Shown: positions 25,690 through 35,719, counted from the first letter of the stretch. The stretch is DNA of 64,000 nt from Nocardia amamiensis (GCF_015477605.1 NZ_JADLQX010000002.1:248001-312000), one strand, 5' to 3'. The notes: generated from the sequence alone by a model not told the origin. Translations and numbers: made by a program.

Positions 25690-26142
25690 TCACGAACCGG
25701 CCCGGTCACGGCGCAGGCGGGCAACGACTTCCGGCACGCGGGCGTCGTATTCCGGCGTCAGCACCACGTCGTCGTTGAACAAAGGGTCGGTTCGCATTTC
25801 CAGCGCGACGAGGTCGTCGGCCTCGGCCAAGTTCACCGCCACGTGCACGACGCCGTCCGGGATGTAGATGAACTCGCCGGGGCCGTGGAAATAGGGCCTC
25901 AGGTCCGGGCCGATCAGCGTGACCGCGCTACCGCGTAGGCAGACGACGACGATCTCGCTGTGCGCGTGGTAATGCGCCCTCGATACCGCGGCCGGAGCCA
26001 TGTTGACCATGCCCGCCGAGATGCCGGTCGCACCGCAGGTTTCGGTGGTGACGCAGGGGACGAGGCGTTGTCGCTGCCGCCCGATTGTCTCCGCCGAATC
26101 GGACGGGTTGATCACACGAACCTGCTTGACTGCACTTTTCAT
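25690..26142 (-). CDS. Cupin domain protein
   Basis: 150 residues with cupin motif 1 as HYHAHSEIVVVCLRG (metal His/Glu) and motif 2 as PGEFIYIPDGVVHVAVNL. A small single-domain cupin, either an enzyme (dioxygenase/isomerase) or a binding protein. ATG 26142 has GGAG upstream. First gene of the cupin-aminotransferase-lipocalin operon, suggesting an amino acid or amine derivative as substrate (inference). Confidence 0.8.
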   Translation of the reverse strand: MKSAVKQVRVINPSDSAETIGRQRQRLVPCVTTETCGATGISAGMVNMAPAAVSRAHYHAHSEIVVVCLRGSAVTLIGPDLRPYFHGPGEFIYIPDGVVHVAVNLAEADDLVALEMRTDPLFNDDVVLTPEYDARVPEVVARLRRDRAGS

Positions 26143-26563
26143 GACTACTCCGGGGGCACTTCCGTCGCCAACGAAATCGGACGCTAGACGATTCGCGCTA
26201 CTTGGGCGAGAAGAGCTTCTCGAGCCTGGAAAACCGTGGATGTACCGACTCTTTCGCGTACCCGTCCGGTGCGTTTCGGGTTGACGAAGTTTCCGTCGGG
26301 GATGTCGCGAACTGCGACGTTGTGCCGCAACGATCCGCACCGTGCAGCAGGGCGCGGTCACCGTTCGGCTATCTCCCGGATAGGGGGCGGGCATCCCCCA
26401 GGAGGTGGATCCGTTGCGATCAGGGAATCCACGGGCCGACGATGCGGATGGGCCGAGGTCCCTGCACCCCGCGATAGCTCGTCGGTTCCAGGCATCGGAA
26501 TCGTTGTGTGACGTCGGCACGCCCGAATACTGTTCGCTACCTGATATGCGTAGGCTGCGCACT
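26143..26563. other. Intergenic region between cupin operon and ribF
   Basis: About 420 bases containing the divergent promoters. Only the ribF -10 element (26551-26556) is clear. A short GC hairpin lies around 26386-26402 (GGGGGCGGGCATCCCCC). No gene recognised. Confidence 0.4.
26551..26556 (+). promoter_or_regulatory. -10 element of leaderless ribF promoter
   Basis: TAGGCT, 7 nt before GTG 26564, with no ribosome-binding site; decides the ribF start in favour of GTG 26564. Confidence 0.55.
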
Positions 26564-27535
26564 GTGCAGAGATGGCGAAGTCTCGACGAGGTGCCCGCGG
26601 ATTGGGGGCGCTGCGTCCTCACGATCGGTGTGTTCGACGGTGTGCACCGCGGCCACGCGCAACTGATCAGCCGGGCCGTGAAGTCCGCCGCCGCACGCGG
26701 CATGCCCGCGGTACTGATGACCTTCGATCCGCACCCGATGGAGGTCGTCCGCCCCGGCTCCCATCCGGCTCAGCTGACCACCCTGACCCGCCGCGCCGAA
26801 TTGGCCGAGGAACTGGGCGTCGACGTGTTCTGCGTCATGCCGTTCACCCAGGAATTCATGAAGCTGACCCCCGCCCGGTACGTCCACGATCTGCTGGTCG
26901 AGCGCTTGCACGTGGTCGAGGTGGTGGTCGGTGACAACTTCACCTTCGGCAAGAAGGCCGCCGGGACGGTCGAGACCATGCGGGAGCTCGGTCACCGATT
27001 CGGGTTCGAGGTCGACGCGGTGACACTGCTCGGCGAACACGCGGTCACCTTCTCCTCGACCTACATCCGCGCTTGCGTCGACGCGGGCGACATGGCGGCC
27101 GCGGCCGAGGCGCTGGGCCGGCCGCATCGGGTCGAGGGTGTCGTGGTGCACGGCGACGGCCGCGGCAAGAAGCTGGGCTTTCCCACCGCGAACGTCGCGC
27201 CGCCGATGCACGCCGCGATCCCGGCCGACGGCGTGTACGCGGGGTGGTTCACCGTGCTCGGACCCGGGCCCACGATCGGCACCGTCACACCGGGTGAGCG
27301 GGCCATGGCCGCCATCTCGGTGGGCACCAACCCGACGTTCTCCGGTCGTGCCCGCACGGTCGAGGCGTACGTGCTCGACCGCGAGGCCGACCTCTACGGC
27401 CAGCACGTCGCGGTCGATTTCGTCGAGCACGTCCGCGGCCAGCGCAAGTTCGACTCGGTGGACGAGCTCATCGAGACCATGGGCCGTGACGTGGAGACCG
27501 CGCGCAAGATCCTCACCGCCGGCGACGATCGGTGA
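26564..27535 (+). CDS. ribF: Bifunctional riboflavin kinase / FAD synthetase
   Basis: 323 residues. N-terminal FMN adenylyltransferase domain with LTIGVFDGVHRGHAQL and TFDPHPMEV, then TFSSTYIR, and a C-terminal riboflavin kinase domain with GRGKKLGFPTANVAPP and ISVGTNPTF. Makes FMN and FAD from riboflavin. Start GTG 26564 (VQRWRSLDE) agrees with mycobacterial RibF and with the leaderless promoter; ATG 26546 is an alternative. Upstream of rpsO as in M. tuberculosis. Confidence 0.95.
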   Translation: MQRWRSLDEVPADWGRCVLTIGVFDGVHRGHAQLISRAVKSAAARGMPAVLMTFDPHPMEVVRPGSHPAQLTTLTRRAELAEELGVDVFCVMPFTQEFMKLTPARYVHDLLVERLHVVEVVVGDNFTFGKKAAGTVETMRELGHRFGFEVDAVTLLGEHAVTFSSTYIRACVDAGDMAAAAEALGRPHRVEGVVVHGDGRGKKLGFPTANVAPPMHAAIPADGVYAGWFTVLGPGPTIGTVTPGERAMAAISVGTNPTFSGRARTVEAYVLDREADLYGQHVAVDFVEHVRGQRKFDSVDELIETMGRDVETARKILTAGDDR

Positions 27536-27594
27536 GCGTCGAGCCCGCAGGGGTGGAACGCGCCCGCGATTTCGGCGGGGACGTGCTGGTCCGG

Positions 27595-27600
27595 TAGGGT
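27595..27600 (+). promoter_or_regulatory. Probable -10 element of rpsO
   Basis: TAGGGT about 90 nt before the rpsO start, giving a leader of about 85 nt. Autogenous control of S15 by its leader is known in other bacteria; no matching structure was confirmed here. Confidence 0.35.
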
Positions 27601-27691
27601 GGACGCTCGGGTTTGCTGCGGTCCGCGGCGGCGCCCGCACCGGGTGACCGGGTCTTCGAGCGCGGAACTGAGAAACAGGAGTGGATGCCCC

Positions 27692-27961
27692 ATGGCACTG
27701 ACCACCGAGCAGAAGTCGGCGATTCTCGCCGAGTACGGCCTGCACGAGAAGGACACCGGTTCGCCGGAGGCGCAGATCGCGCTGCTGTCCAAGCGGATCG
27801 CCGACATCACCGAGCACCTCAAGAAGCACAAGCACGACCACCACACCCGCCACGGTCTGATGGCGCTGATCGGTCGTCGCAAGCGGCTGTCGAAGTACCT
27901 GCAGGACAACGACATCAACCGCTACCGTTCGCTGATCGAGCGTCTCGGGCTGCGGCGGTAA
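27692..27961 (+). CDS. rpsO: 30S ribosomal protein S15
   Basis: 89 residues, the usual length. [51 protein letters not shown] and ending [15 protein letters not shown] are diagnostic. Binds 16S rRNA helices 20-22 early in 30S assembly. ACAGGAGTGG gives a ribosome-binding site. The conserved rpsO-pnp order follows. Confidence 0.97.
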   Translation: MALTTEQKSAILAEYGLHEKDTGSPEAQIALLSKRIADITEHLKKHKHDHHTRHGLMALIGRRKRLSKYLQDNDINRYRSLIERLGLRR

Positions 27962-28409
27962 TTCTTCTTCGACTCGCGTCCGAGCGGCCGGCGCCTACGA
28001 CTTCATCGCGTACGCGTCGGCCGTTCGGTGTTCGAGGGTCCGAGCGATAGCTCGATCCATGCCGTGGCCGAGGCGGTCGATAGCTCGGCGAACGGGGAGA
28101 CGTACAATCTTTTCGTTGGCTACTTGTGTATCAGGGGCGAATATGTCCCGTCGCACGACAACATTGCACAGCCGTATGCACCCGCCCGCGTGGCGTCGGT
28201 CTTCGGTAGTGGCCTTTCGGCTGAGTTTTCGCGCCGTCGGGCTTCGATCGATGACCGCCTCCGCGTCGCCGTCTCCAAGGGGATTCGGCCGGGTGTGCGC
28301 GTCGCAGCCAGGAGGGTTGCCGCGCGCCCGTGCCCGGTACGGCTGACGACAGCCGGATCGCGCTCACCACGCGCTCGAGCCGGCGAAGACGAGAGGTTGA
28401 GAGAGAAGA
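27962..28409. other. Long leader/intergenic region upstream of pnp
   Basis: About 450 bases. TACAAT at 28103-28108 is a good -10 and would give a pnp leader of about 300 nt. CGATAGCTCG occurs twice (28043-28053 and 28077-28087). The mycobacterial lipoprotein gene found here (lppU) is absent. Long pnp leaders are autoregulated in enterobacteria; whether that applies here is unknown. Confidence 0.45.
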
Positions 28410-30686
28410 ATGACTGAAACAACTGAGCGCAGGACTTCGGCCGTCGAGGTCGAGCCCGGCGTCTTCGAATCCGTCGCGCTGATCGACAACGGCAGCTACG
28501 GCACCCGCACCGTCCGGTTCGAGACCGGGCGCCTGGCCCGGCAGGCCGCCGGTTCGGTGGTCGCCTACCTGGACGACGAGACCATGCTGCTGTCGGCCAC
28601 CACCGCAGGCAAGCAGCCCAAGGACCAGTTCGACTTCTTCCCGCTGACGGTCGACGTCGAGGAGCGGATGTACGCCGCTGGCCGCATCCCCGGATCGTTC
28701 TTCCGCCGCGAGGGCCGTCCCACCACCGACGCGATCCTGACCTGCCGCCTGATCGACCGTCCGCTGCGTCCGTCGTTCGTCGACGGCCTGCGCAACGAGA
28801 TCCAGGTCGTGGTCACCGTGCTGAGCCTGGACCCGAAGGATCTCTACGACGTGGTGGCGATCAACGCCGCGTCCGCGTCCACCCAGCTCGCCGGCCTGCC
28901 GTTCTCCGGCCCGGTCGGCGGCGTGCGCGTCGCGCTGATCGAGGGGCAGTGGGTGGCGTTCCCGACCACCGAGCAGCTCGAGAACGCCGTGTTCGACATG
29001 GTCGTCGCGGGCCGTGTGGTCGAGTCCGGTGACGTCGCCATCATGATGGTCGAGGCCGAGGCGACCGAGAACGTCATCGCGCTGGTCGAGGGCGGCGCGC
29101 AGGCCCCGACCGAGGCCGTCGTGGCCGAGGGCCTCGAGGCCGCCAAGCCGTTCATCGCCCGCCTCTGCCGCGCGCAGCAGGACCTGGCCGAACTGGCTGC
29201 CAAGCCCACCGAGGAGTTCCCGCTCTTCCCGCCGTACGGCCAGGACATCTACGAGGCCGTCGAGGGCACCGCCAAGCGCGAGCTGAGCGAGGCGCTGAGC
29301 ATCGCGGGCAAGCAGGAGCGCGAGGAGAAGATCGACGAGATCAAGCTCGCCGTGCTCGATCGTCTCGGCGACGACTTCGCCGGGCGCGAGAAGGAGCTCG
29401 GCTCGGCGTTCCGCTCGGTCACCAAGAAGCTGGTGCGCCAGCGCATCCTGTCCGACGGCTTCCGCATCGACGGCCGCGGTCTCGCCGACATCCGCGCGCT
29501 GTCGGCCGAGGTGGCGGTCGTGCCGCGGGCGCACGGCTCGGCGCTGTTCGAGCGCGGCGAGACCCAGATCCTGGGCGTCACCACGCTCGACATGGTGAAG
29601 ATGGCCCAGCAGGTCGACTCGCTCGGCCCGGAGACCAGCAAGCGCTACATGCACCACTACAACTTCCCGCCGTTCTCCACCGGTGAGACCGGCCGCGTCG
29701 GTTCGCCCAAGCGCCGCGAGATCGGCCACGGCGCGCTGGCCGAGCGGGCGCTGATCCCGGTGCTGCCCAGCCAGGAGGAGTTCCCGTACGCCATCCGTCA
29801 GGTCTCCGAGGCGCTGGGCTCCAACGGCTCCACCTCGATGGGCTCGGTGTGCGCCTCCACCCTGTCGCTGCTGAACGCCGGTGTGCCGCTGAAGGCGCCG
29901 GTCGCCGGTATCGCCATGGGCCTGGTGTCCGACACCATCAGCAACGACCAGGGCGAGGACGAGGTCCGCTACGTCGCGCTGACCGACATCCTGGGCGCCG
30001 AAGACGCCTTCGGCGACATGGACTTCAAGGTCGCGGGCACCCGCGAGTTCGTCACCGCGCTGCAGCTGGACACCAAGCTGGACGGCATCCCCTCGCAGGT
30101 GCTGGCCGGTGCGCTGAGCCAGGCGCACGACGCGCGCACCACCATCCTGGACGTGATGGCCGAGGCCATCGCGTCCCCGGACGAGATGAGCCCGTACGCG
30201 CCGCGCGTCACCGCGATCAAGATCCCGGTCGACAAGATCGGCGAGGTGATCGGCCCCAAGGGCAAGGTGATCAACCAGATCACCGAGGACACCGGCGCCA
30301 ACATCTCCATCGAGGACGACGGCACCGTGTTCGTCGGCGCGACCGACGGCCCGTCGGCGCAGGCCGCGATCGACGCGATCAACGCCATCGCCAACCCGCA
30401 GCTGCCCAAAGTCGGCGAGCGCTTCCTCGGCACGGTCGTCAAGACCACCGCCTTCGGCGCGTTCGTCTCGCTGCTGCCCGGCCGCGACGGCCTGGTGCAC
30501 ATCTCGAAGCTGGGCAACGGCAAGCGGGTGGCCAAGGTCGAGGACGTGGTGAACGTCGGTGACAAGCTGCGCGTGGAGATCGCCGACATCGACAACCGCG
30601 GCAAGATCTCGCTGGTGCCGGTCGACGAGACCGCCGAGGAGTCCGGCGACGACGCGGCCGATGCGGGCTCGGCCGGGACCGAGTAG
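28410..30686 (+). CDS. pnp: Polynucleotide phosphorylase
   Basis: 758 residues. Two RNase PH domains (first from [25 protein letters not shown], second from [17 protein letters not shown] with the catalytic [19 protein letters not shown]), then KH ([18 protein letters not shown]) and S1 ([28 protein letters not shown]) domains. Phosphorolytic 3'-5' exoribonuclease and RNA tailing enzyme; known as GpsI in mycobacteria. Weak AGAGAGAAG ribosome-binding site. 11 nt ahead of the M16 peptidase. Confidence 0.97.
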   Translation: MTETTERRTSAVEVEPGVFESVALIDNGSYGTRTVRFETGRLARQAAGSVVAYLDDETMLLSATTAGKQPKDQFDFFPLTVDVEERMYAAGRIPGSFFRREGRPTTDAILTCRLIDRPLRPSFVDGLRNEIQVVVTVLSLDPKDLYDVVAINAASASTQLAGLPFSGPVGGVRVALIEGQWVAFPTTEQLENAVFDMVVAGRVVESGDVAIMMVEAEATENVIALVEGGAQAPTEAVVAEGLEAAKPFIARLCRAQQDLAELAAKPTEEFPLFPPYGQDIYEAVEGTAKRELSEALSIAGKQEREEKIDEIKLAVLDRLGDDFAGREKELGSAFRSVTKKLVRQRILSDGFRIDGRGLADIRALSAEVAVVPRAHGSALFERGETQILGVTTLDMVKMAQQVDSLGPETSKRYMHHYNFPPFSTGETGRVGSPKRREIGHGALAERALIPVLPSQEEFPYAIRQVSEALGSNGSTSMGSVCASTLSLLNAGVPLKAPVAGIAMGLVSDTISNDQGEDEVRYVALTDILGAEDAFGDMDFKVAGTREFVTALQLDTKLDGIPSQVLAGALSQAHDARTTILDVMAEAIASPDEMSPYAPRVTAIKIPVDKIGEVIGPKGKVINQITEDTGANISIEDDGTVFVGATDGPSAQAAIDAINAIANPQLPKVGERFLGTVVKTTAFGAFVSLLPGRDGLVHISKLGNGKRVAKVEDVVNVGDKLRVEIADIDNRGKISLVPVDETAEESGDDAADAGSAGTE

Positions 30687-30697
30687 TACTTGTCTCT

Positions 30698-32065
30698 GTG
30701 ACGAAGAAGAAGACGACAACCCCTCTGCTCAACACCGGGCGGGGGGGTTCGTCACTCGAGCTGCGGGCAGACACGGACAGCGGAGTTCGGCGCACCGTGC
30801 TGCCCGGTGGATTGCGCGTGGTGACCGAGCACCTGCCCGGGGTGCGCTCGGCGTCCATCGGCGTCTGGGTGGGAGTCGGGTCGCGCGACGAAGGCCCGAC
30901 GGTCGCGGGTGCCGCGCATTTCCTGGAACACCTGCTGTTCAAGGCGACCCCGACGCGGTCGGCACTCGACATCGCCGAGGCGATGGACGCGGTCGGCGGC
31001 GAACTCAACGCGTTCACCGCCAAGGAACAGACCTGCTACTACGCGCATGTCCTCGACGAGGACCTGCCGCTGGCCGTCGACATGGTCTCCGACGTGGTGC
31101 TCAATGGTCTGTGCCGGGCGGTGGACGTGGACCTGGAACGTCAGGTCGTGCTCGAGGAGATCGCCATGCGCGACGACGACCCCGAGGACCTGGTCGGCGA
31201 CGCGTTCCTGACCGCGCTGTTCGGCGACCACCCGATCGGGCGTCCGGTGATCGGCTCGGTCGAATCCATCGAGGCCATGCGCCCGGACCAGCTGCGGTCC
31301 TTCCACGTGCGCCGCTACCGTCCCGACCGGATGGTGGTCGCGGTGGCGGGCAATGTGGAGCACGACCACACGGTGGAATTGGTGCACCGCGCCTTCGAGA
31401 ACCGGCTCGATCCCGCGGCGACGCCCGCGCGGCGACGCGAGGGGAGGTTCCGCCCGCACGGCGCTCCGCAGCTGCAGTGGAACCGCCGAGACAGCGAACA
31501 GGCGCACCTCGCCTTCGGCGTGCGCGCCTTCGGACGGCACGAAGGGGAGCGGCGCTGGCCGCTGTCGGTGCTCAACACGGTGGTCGGCGGCGGGCTGAGT
31601 TCGCGGCTGTTCCAACGCATCCGGGAAGAACGCGGGCTGGCCTACTCGGTGTACTCCAGCGTCGACACCTTCGCCGACACCGGTGCGTTCTCGGTGTACA
31701 TCGGCTGCCAGCCGGAGAACCTCGGCAACGTGGCGGCCTTGGCGCGCGGCGTGCTGGAAGAGGTGGCGGCCGACGGCATCAGCGACGCCGAGTGCGCCCG
31801 CGCCAAGGGCTCGCTGCGCGGCGGTCTGGTGCTCGGCCTGGAGGACTCCGCCTCGCGCATGAACCGGCTCGGGCGCAGCGAACTCAGTTACGGCAACCAC
31901 CGCAGCGTGTCGGAGACCCTGGCTCGCATCGACGCCGTCACCACCGACGAGGTTTCCGCGGTCGCGCGGACGCTGCTGGCGCGGCCGTTCGCGGCGTCGG
32001 TCGCCGGGCCGTACAAGCGCGTCCGTGAGCTGCCCGCGGCCGTCCGGCGGCTGGTCCCGAACTGA
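30698..32065 (+). CDS. pepR: M16 family zinc metallopeptidase
   Basis: 455 residues, single inverzincin unit as in processing peptidases. Zinc motif HFLEH (AAHFLEHLLFK) and downstream Glu in ELNAFTAKEQTCYYAHV; C-terminal half with RGLAYSVYSS. Corresponds to PepR (Rv2782c) directly after pnp. Cytoplasmic or membrane-proximal endopeptidase; substrate unknown. Start GTG 30698, 11 nt after the pnp stop. Confidence 0.92.
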   Translation: MTKKKTTTPLLNTGRGGSSLELRADTDSGVRRTVLPGGLRVVTEHLPGVRSASIGVWVGVGSRDEGPTVAGAAHFLEHLLFKATPTRSALDIAEAMDAVGGELNAFTAKEQTCYYAHVLDEDLPLAVDMVSDVVLNGLCRAVDVDLERQVVLEEIAMRDDDPEDLVGDAFLTALFGDHPIGRPVIGSVESIEAMRPDQLRSFHVRRYRPDRMVVAVAGNVEHDHTVELVHRAFENRLDPAATPARRREGRFRPHGAPQLQWNRRDSEQAHLAFGVRAFGRHEGERRWPLSVLNTVVGGGLSSRLFQRIREERGLAYSVYSSVDTFADTGAFSVYIGCQPENLGNVAALARGVLEEVAADGISDAECARAKGSLRGGLVLGLEDSASRMNRLGRSELSYGNHRSVSETLARIDAVTTDEVSAVARTLLARPFAASVAGPYKRVRELPAAVRRLVPN

Positions 32066-32219
32066 TCCCGGCGGGCCGCGGTCCTGGCCAAACCCGCGGC
32101 TCGGCGCGCAATTCCTTGGCGCGATACTGTTTCGGCCGTCTTGCCGTCCTCCGCGTCGGCAAGGCGCTGAACTCGATTGTCCGGGTGCCGAACCCGGCGA
32201 TTTCTGGCAAGGAGTCGAG

Positions 32220-32645
32220 ATGAACCGTACGTATCGTGCCCTTCGCGTGCTGGGCGCGATCTCGCTGCCGATCCTGGTGCTGGCCGGGTGCGGCGGGGAG
32301 GACGCGGACGCCGCGGGCAAGCCCGGCGAGCCGACCGCGGCCGCGCTGCGCGGGAAGGCGACCGAGCTGAACGCCGCTCTGGCAAGTCACGATTACGCGG
32401 CCGCTTACCAATTCCGTTCCGCCCGATGCAAGCTCACGCTGAACCAGGACGATTACGTGGCGTCCATGGCGCAGCTCTACGACGGCAGGGACCTGAAGAC
32501 CAAGCCGTCCGAGGTCAGCGTCACCACGTCGGGGACGACGGGATCGGTTACGGTCAAGAACTTCGACGCCCGCGCGGCCGAGGACGACGCGAAGCCCAAG
32601 ACCTGGACGTTCATCGACGGGCAGTGGCGCTTCGACAACTGCTGA
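32220..32645 (+). CDS. Putative lipoprotein
   Basis: 141 residues. Lipoprotein signal peptide (NRTYRALRVLGAISLPILVLAGC) with lipobox LAGC, then a flexible GGEDADAAGKPGEP linker and a small NTF2/SnoaL-like region (ALRGKATELNAALASHDYAAAYQFRS, ...GQWRFDNC). Anchored outside the membrane. AAGGAG precedes ATG 32220. Unknown function. Confidence 0.75.
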   Translation: MNRTYRALRVLGAISLPILVLAGCGGEDADAAGKPGEPTAAALRGKATELNAALASHDYAAAYQFRSARCKLTLNQDDYVASMAQLYDGRDLKTKPSEVSVTTSGTTGSVTVKNFDARAAEDDAKPKTWTFIDGQWRFDNC

Positions 32646-32666
32646 ACGCGTGCTCGCCCCGCCGGG

Positions 32667-32996
32667 TCACTCGGTGTGGGAGCGATTGGCGGCGTCGACG
32701 ATCGCCGGGATCACGCCCGGCAGCGCGGATTCCAGGTCGTCGACGCGCAAGCGCTGGCAGGTGTGGCCATCCACGATCAGGCGCTCGGTGACGCCCGCCT
32801 CACGCAGGATCTTGAAGTGGTGAGTGGCGGTGGACTTGTTGATTGCTTCGTAGAGCGCGCCGCAGCGCACGGCCGTACCCGCATTGCTGAGCCGGCGCAC
32901 CATCTCCAGGCGCACCGGATCCTGCAGCGCGCCGAGCACGGTGGACAGCCCGGCCACCGGAGGCGAGTCCTGCGCTGTGTCATTGGCGTCGGCCAT
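32667..32996 (-). CDS. ArsR-type winged-helix regulator
   Basis: 109 residues: LGALQDPVRLEMVRRLSNAG opening, then CGALYEAINKSTATHHFKILREAGV as the DNA-recognition helix region. No Cys pair typical of metal sensors apart from isolated cysteines, so a non-metal inducer is likely. Divergent from the MFS exporter gene, the usual regulator/target layout. Start ATG 32996; an upstream GTG (VSQIM) is possible. Confidence 0.85.
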   Translation of the reverse strand: MADANDTAQDSPPVAGLSTVLGALQDPVRLEMVRRLSNAGTAVRCGALYEAINKSTATHHFKILREAGVTERLIVDGHTCQRLRVDDLESALPGVIPAIVDAANRSHTE

Positions 32997-33014
32997 GATC
33001 TGGCTCACTCTCAG

Positions 33015-33070
33015 GTTTGATGATTGTCGTACCGGATGTATCGTCGACTGCGGTTCGATCACTATCAAAC
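33015..33070. promoter_or_regulatory. Divergent ArsR/MFS control region with inverted repeat
   Basis: GTTTGAT (33015-33021) and its exact complement ATCAAAC (33064-33070) bracket the divergent promoter region, one arm near each gene. ArsR-type dimers bind TTGAT/ATCAA half-sites in many cases, so these are candidate operator halves. Confidence 0.45.
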
Positions 33071-33089
33071 TTACCTGATCGGAGATCTG

Positions 33090-34307
33090 ATGGCAGCGAC
33101 GATGGCGGTGGCCGCCGACGAGCAGACCGCGCAGCGCTGGGCCTACGCCTTGATTCTCGCGGCCAGCGGCGTCGCACTCGGGGTGTCCGGTGTGCCCGCG
33201 CCGCTCTACGGCATCTACGAGACGCAGTGGCATCTCTCGCCGCTCACCACGACCATCGTGTTCGCCGTCTATGCCATAGCAGCGCTCGGCGCCGTGCTGG
33301 TCTCCGGCCGGATCTCCGACGTGGTGGGCCGAAAACCGGTGCTGCTGGGCGCCTTCGGCACGATGATCGTCGGATTGGTGGTGTTCGTGCTGGCCGACAG
33401 CGTGCCCATGCTGCTGCTCGCGCGGGCGCTGCACGGGATGGCGGTCGGATCGACCGTGGTGGCGGGCGCTGCCGCGCTGCTGGATCTGCGGCCACACCGA
33501 GGAGCGCGGTCCGGGCAGCTCAGCGGCGTCGCGTTCAATGTCGGTATGGCGGTGGCGATTCTGGGCTCGGCCTTGCTGGCGCAGTACGCCCCGCATCCGC
33601 TGCGCACACCCTATGTTGTGATCACCGTCGTCTGCCTGGCGATCGGCGCCGGCGTGCTCGCACTGCGGGAACCGCACTCCGCGCGGGTGTCCGGACGCAT
33701 CCGGATCGCGAAACCGGCTGTTCCGCCGGAAATCCGGGGCGACTTCTGGTTTTCCGCGATCGGCGTGATGGCGGCCTGGTCGGTGCTCGGCGTGCTGCTG
33801 TCGCTGTACCCGTCGCTGGCGGCGCAGCAGACCGGCATCCACAATCTGGTCTTCGGCGGCACGGTGGTCGCCTCGACCGCACTCTCCGGCGCGACCGCCC
33901 AGCTGTTCGCGACCGGTGTGCCGGCACGGTGGGCCGCGATCCTCGGCGACACCGGCATGGCGCTGTCGCTGCTGTCGACCGTGCCCGCGCTGGCCACGCA
34001 CAACTGGGTCGCGGTCCTCGTCGCCGGCGTGACGCTCGGGGCGACCTTCGGCCTCGGCTTCGGCGGTTCGCTGCGTCATCTGTCGGACGTTGTGCCGCAA
34101 CACAAGCGGGGCGAGACGATGTCGGCGTACTACCTGCTGGCCTACTCGGCCATGGCCCTGCCCACGATCCTGGCCGGGTGGGCCGCCACCACGTGGGGGT
34201 TGAGCACCGTGTTCCCGTGGTTCGTCGGCGTGGTGGCGGTGGCCTGCCTGATCGCTGCCGGGCTCGGCCTGCGCCGCAATCGGGCGACGGCCGAGCAGGC
34301 GGCATGA
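33090..34307 (+). CDS. Major facilitator superfamily exporter
   Basis: 405 residues, about 12 hydrophobic segments. MFS loop 2-3 motif appears as GRISDVVGRKPVLL. The N-terminal half starts WAYALILAASGVALGVSGVPAPLYGIY. Probably a drug or metabolite proton antiporter. ATG 33090 with GGAG upstream. Divergently transcribed from the ArsR gene, which probably represses it. Confidence 0.88.
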   Translation: MAATMAVAADEQTAQRWAYALILAASGVALGVSGVPAPLYGIYETQWHLSPLTTTIVFAVYAIAALGAVLVSGRISDVVGRKPVLLGAFGTMIVGLVVFVLADSVPMLLLARALHGMAVGSTVVAGAAALLDLRPHRGARSGQLSGVAFNVGMAVAILGSALLAQYAPHPLRTPYVVITVVCLAIGAGVLALREPHSARVSGRIRIAKPAVPPEIRGDFWFSAIGVMAAWSVLGVLLSLYPSLAAQQTGIHNLVFGGTVVASTALSGATAQLFATGVPARWAAILGDTGMALSLLSTVPALATHNWVAVLVAGVTLGATFGLGFGGSLRHLSDVVPQHKRGETMSAYYLLAYSAMALPTILAGWAATTWGLSTVFPWFVGVVAVACLIAAGLGLRRNRATAEQAA

Positions 34308-34339
34308 GCGGCGATTGGCTTTTCCCGCCGGGTGTCGGC

Positions 34340-34345
34340 TAATGT
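34340..34345 (+). promoter_or_regulatory. Probable -10 of tRNA-Gly promoter
   Basis: TAATGT about 36 nt before the tRNA, with TTGGCT 19 nt upstream (34315-34320) as a possible -35. Confidence 0.4.
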
Positions 34346-34381
34346 TCTGTGTCGCATCACGGACAACACCGCGATGCGAGT

Positions 34382-34457
34382 GCGGATGTAGCGCAGCTGG
34401 TAGCGCATCACCTTGCCAAGGTGAGGGTCGCGGGTTCGAATCCCGTCATCCGCTCCA
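34382..34457 (+). tRNA. tRNA-Gly (anticodon GCC)
   Basis: 76 nt. Acceptor GCGGATG / CATCCGC, D-arm GCGCAGCTGGTAGCGC, anticodon stem-loop CACCTTGCCAAGGTG with GCC, T-arm GCGGGTTCGAATCCCGT, discriminator T and encoded CCA. All stems pair. Confidence 0.95.
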
Positions 34458-34735
34458 CGAATAATCGTCTTCTGAGGCAGCGATCGCCAACACGGACAAT
34501 CTGAAGCGATCCGCGAATCGAAACTTCGGTCAGTGCTGGTCACACTCGACCCCTCGTGTCGCTGCGAACACCTGGCAGCCCCGGCCCGTATCGTCGCCAT
34601 GTACGAGAAATGCGTATTTTTGCTCGTCCCCGGTCTGGTACGGCACTGGAGGCGGAGCGAGGGCGGCCCACACCACGAGCCGCCCGCGCCGGTCCGATGC
34701 TGAGAGCGCTATTCAGACGTCCTGACGTCGAGCTC

Positions 34736-34761
34736 GGTTTCCATGGGATTTTGCCGGATAG
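34736..34761 (+). promoter_or_regulatory. Possible stress-sigma (SigF/SigB-like) promoter of Mn-catalase
   Basis: GGTTT (34736-34740), 15 nt, GGATAG (34756-34761) resembles the SigF-type GGTTT-N15/17-GGGTAT pattern. Located about 40 nt upstream of the catalase ATG. Match is imperfect. Confidence 0.35.
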
Positions 34762-34803
34762 CCGGTGGATCGTCGAACAGCCACCACACTGGTAAGGAGA
34801 GCG

Positions 34804-35694
34804 ATGTTCACCCATAACAAAGAGCTCCAGTTCGAGGTACGCGTGGACCGGCCTGATCCGCGTTTCGCGACATTGCTGCAAGAGCAGTTCGGCGGCGCCA
34901 ACGGTGAACTGAAAGCCGCCATGCAGTACTTCAGTCAGGCGTTCCTGCTGCGTCGCAAGCATCCCAAGATCTACGACCTTTTCATGGACATCGCGACCGA
35001 GGAATTCAGCCACCTCGAGATCGTCGGCTCCATGATCACCATGCTGCTCGACGGGCTCAACGACGATTTGAAGCAGGCCAACGAGCGGTGTGACTGGATG
35101 CCGGTCGTGTCGACCTCCGGCGGACGCGACCAGGCCATCCACCAGGTCGCGATGAACCCGGTGTACTTCGCGCTGACCGGCGGCGGCGTCGACGTGAGCA
35201 ACTCCGCGGGCGTGCCGTGGTCGGGCGCCTACGTCAACGCCAACGGTGAACCGTCGGTGGATCTGCGCAGCAACCTCGCGGCGGAATCGCGGGCCAAGAT
35301 CGTCTACGAGTACCTCAAGCAGTTCACCGACGACCCGGGCGTGCAAGACACGCTGTCGTTCCTGATGACCAGGGAAGTCGCGCACTTCCAGCAGTTCACG
35401 GCCGCCCTCAACGAACTGCCGGTCAACTTCCCACCTGGCGTATTGCCCGGCGACGATCGGTTCCAGAACGTCGCGTTCAACATGTCCAACGGCGCCGCGA
35501 GCGCCCGGGGACCCTGGAACGAAGGGCAAGGCCCCTGGCCCTCGGGCACGGAATGGCGCTACATCGACAACCCTGTCGCCGAATGGCTCCCCTCCGATGA
35601 GCACGCGAACCATGGCGCCGAAAACAACCCGCAGGGCGAACCCGCGGTGCGGGGCAGCAAGCCGTTCACCCACGAATCGCACATACCCGGCTGA
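34804..35694 (+). CDS. Manganese catalase family protein
   Basis: 296 residues. Ferritin-like dimanganese catalase: MFTHNKELQFEVRVDRPDPRFATLLQEQFGG opening, ligands in NGELKAAMQYFSQ (Glu36), EEFSHLE (Glu70, His73) and TREVAHFQQF. The C-terminus is extended and polar. Breaks down hydrogen peroxide without haem. TAAGGAGAGCG ribosome-binding site. Stands alone after the tRNA, so probably a monocistronic stress gene. Confidence 0.92.
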   Translation: MFTHNKELQFEVRVDRPDPRFATLLQEQFGGANGELKAAMQYFSQAFLLRRKHPKIYDLFMDIATEEFSHLEIVGSMITMLLDGLNDDLKQANERCDWMPVVSTSGGRDQAIHQVAMNPVYFALTGGGVDVSNSAGVPWSGAYVNANGEPSVDLRSNLAAESRAKIVYEYLKQFTDDPGVQDTLSFLMTREVAHFQQFTAALNELPVNFPPGVLPGDDRFQNVAFNMSNGAASARGPWNEGQGPWPSGTEWRYIDNPVAEWLPSDEHANHGAENNPQGEPAVRGSKPFTHESHIPG

Positions 35695-35719
35695 GCCGGT
35701 CTTTCGCAGATAGCCCCGG

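Noticed and set aside
28131..30719. Open minus-strand frame of about 860 codons opposite pnp
   Set aside because: It is the mirror frame of a strongly coding plus-strand gene in high-GC DNA; composition (His/Asp/Arg/Leu-rich, no domain) is that of a shadow.
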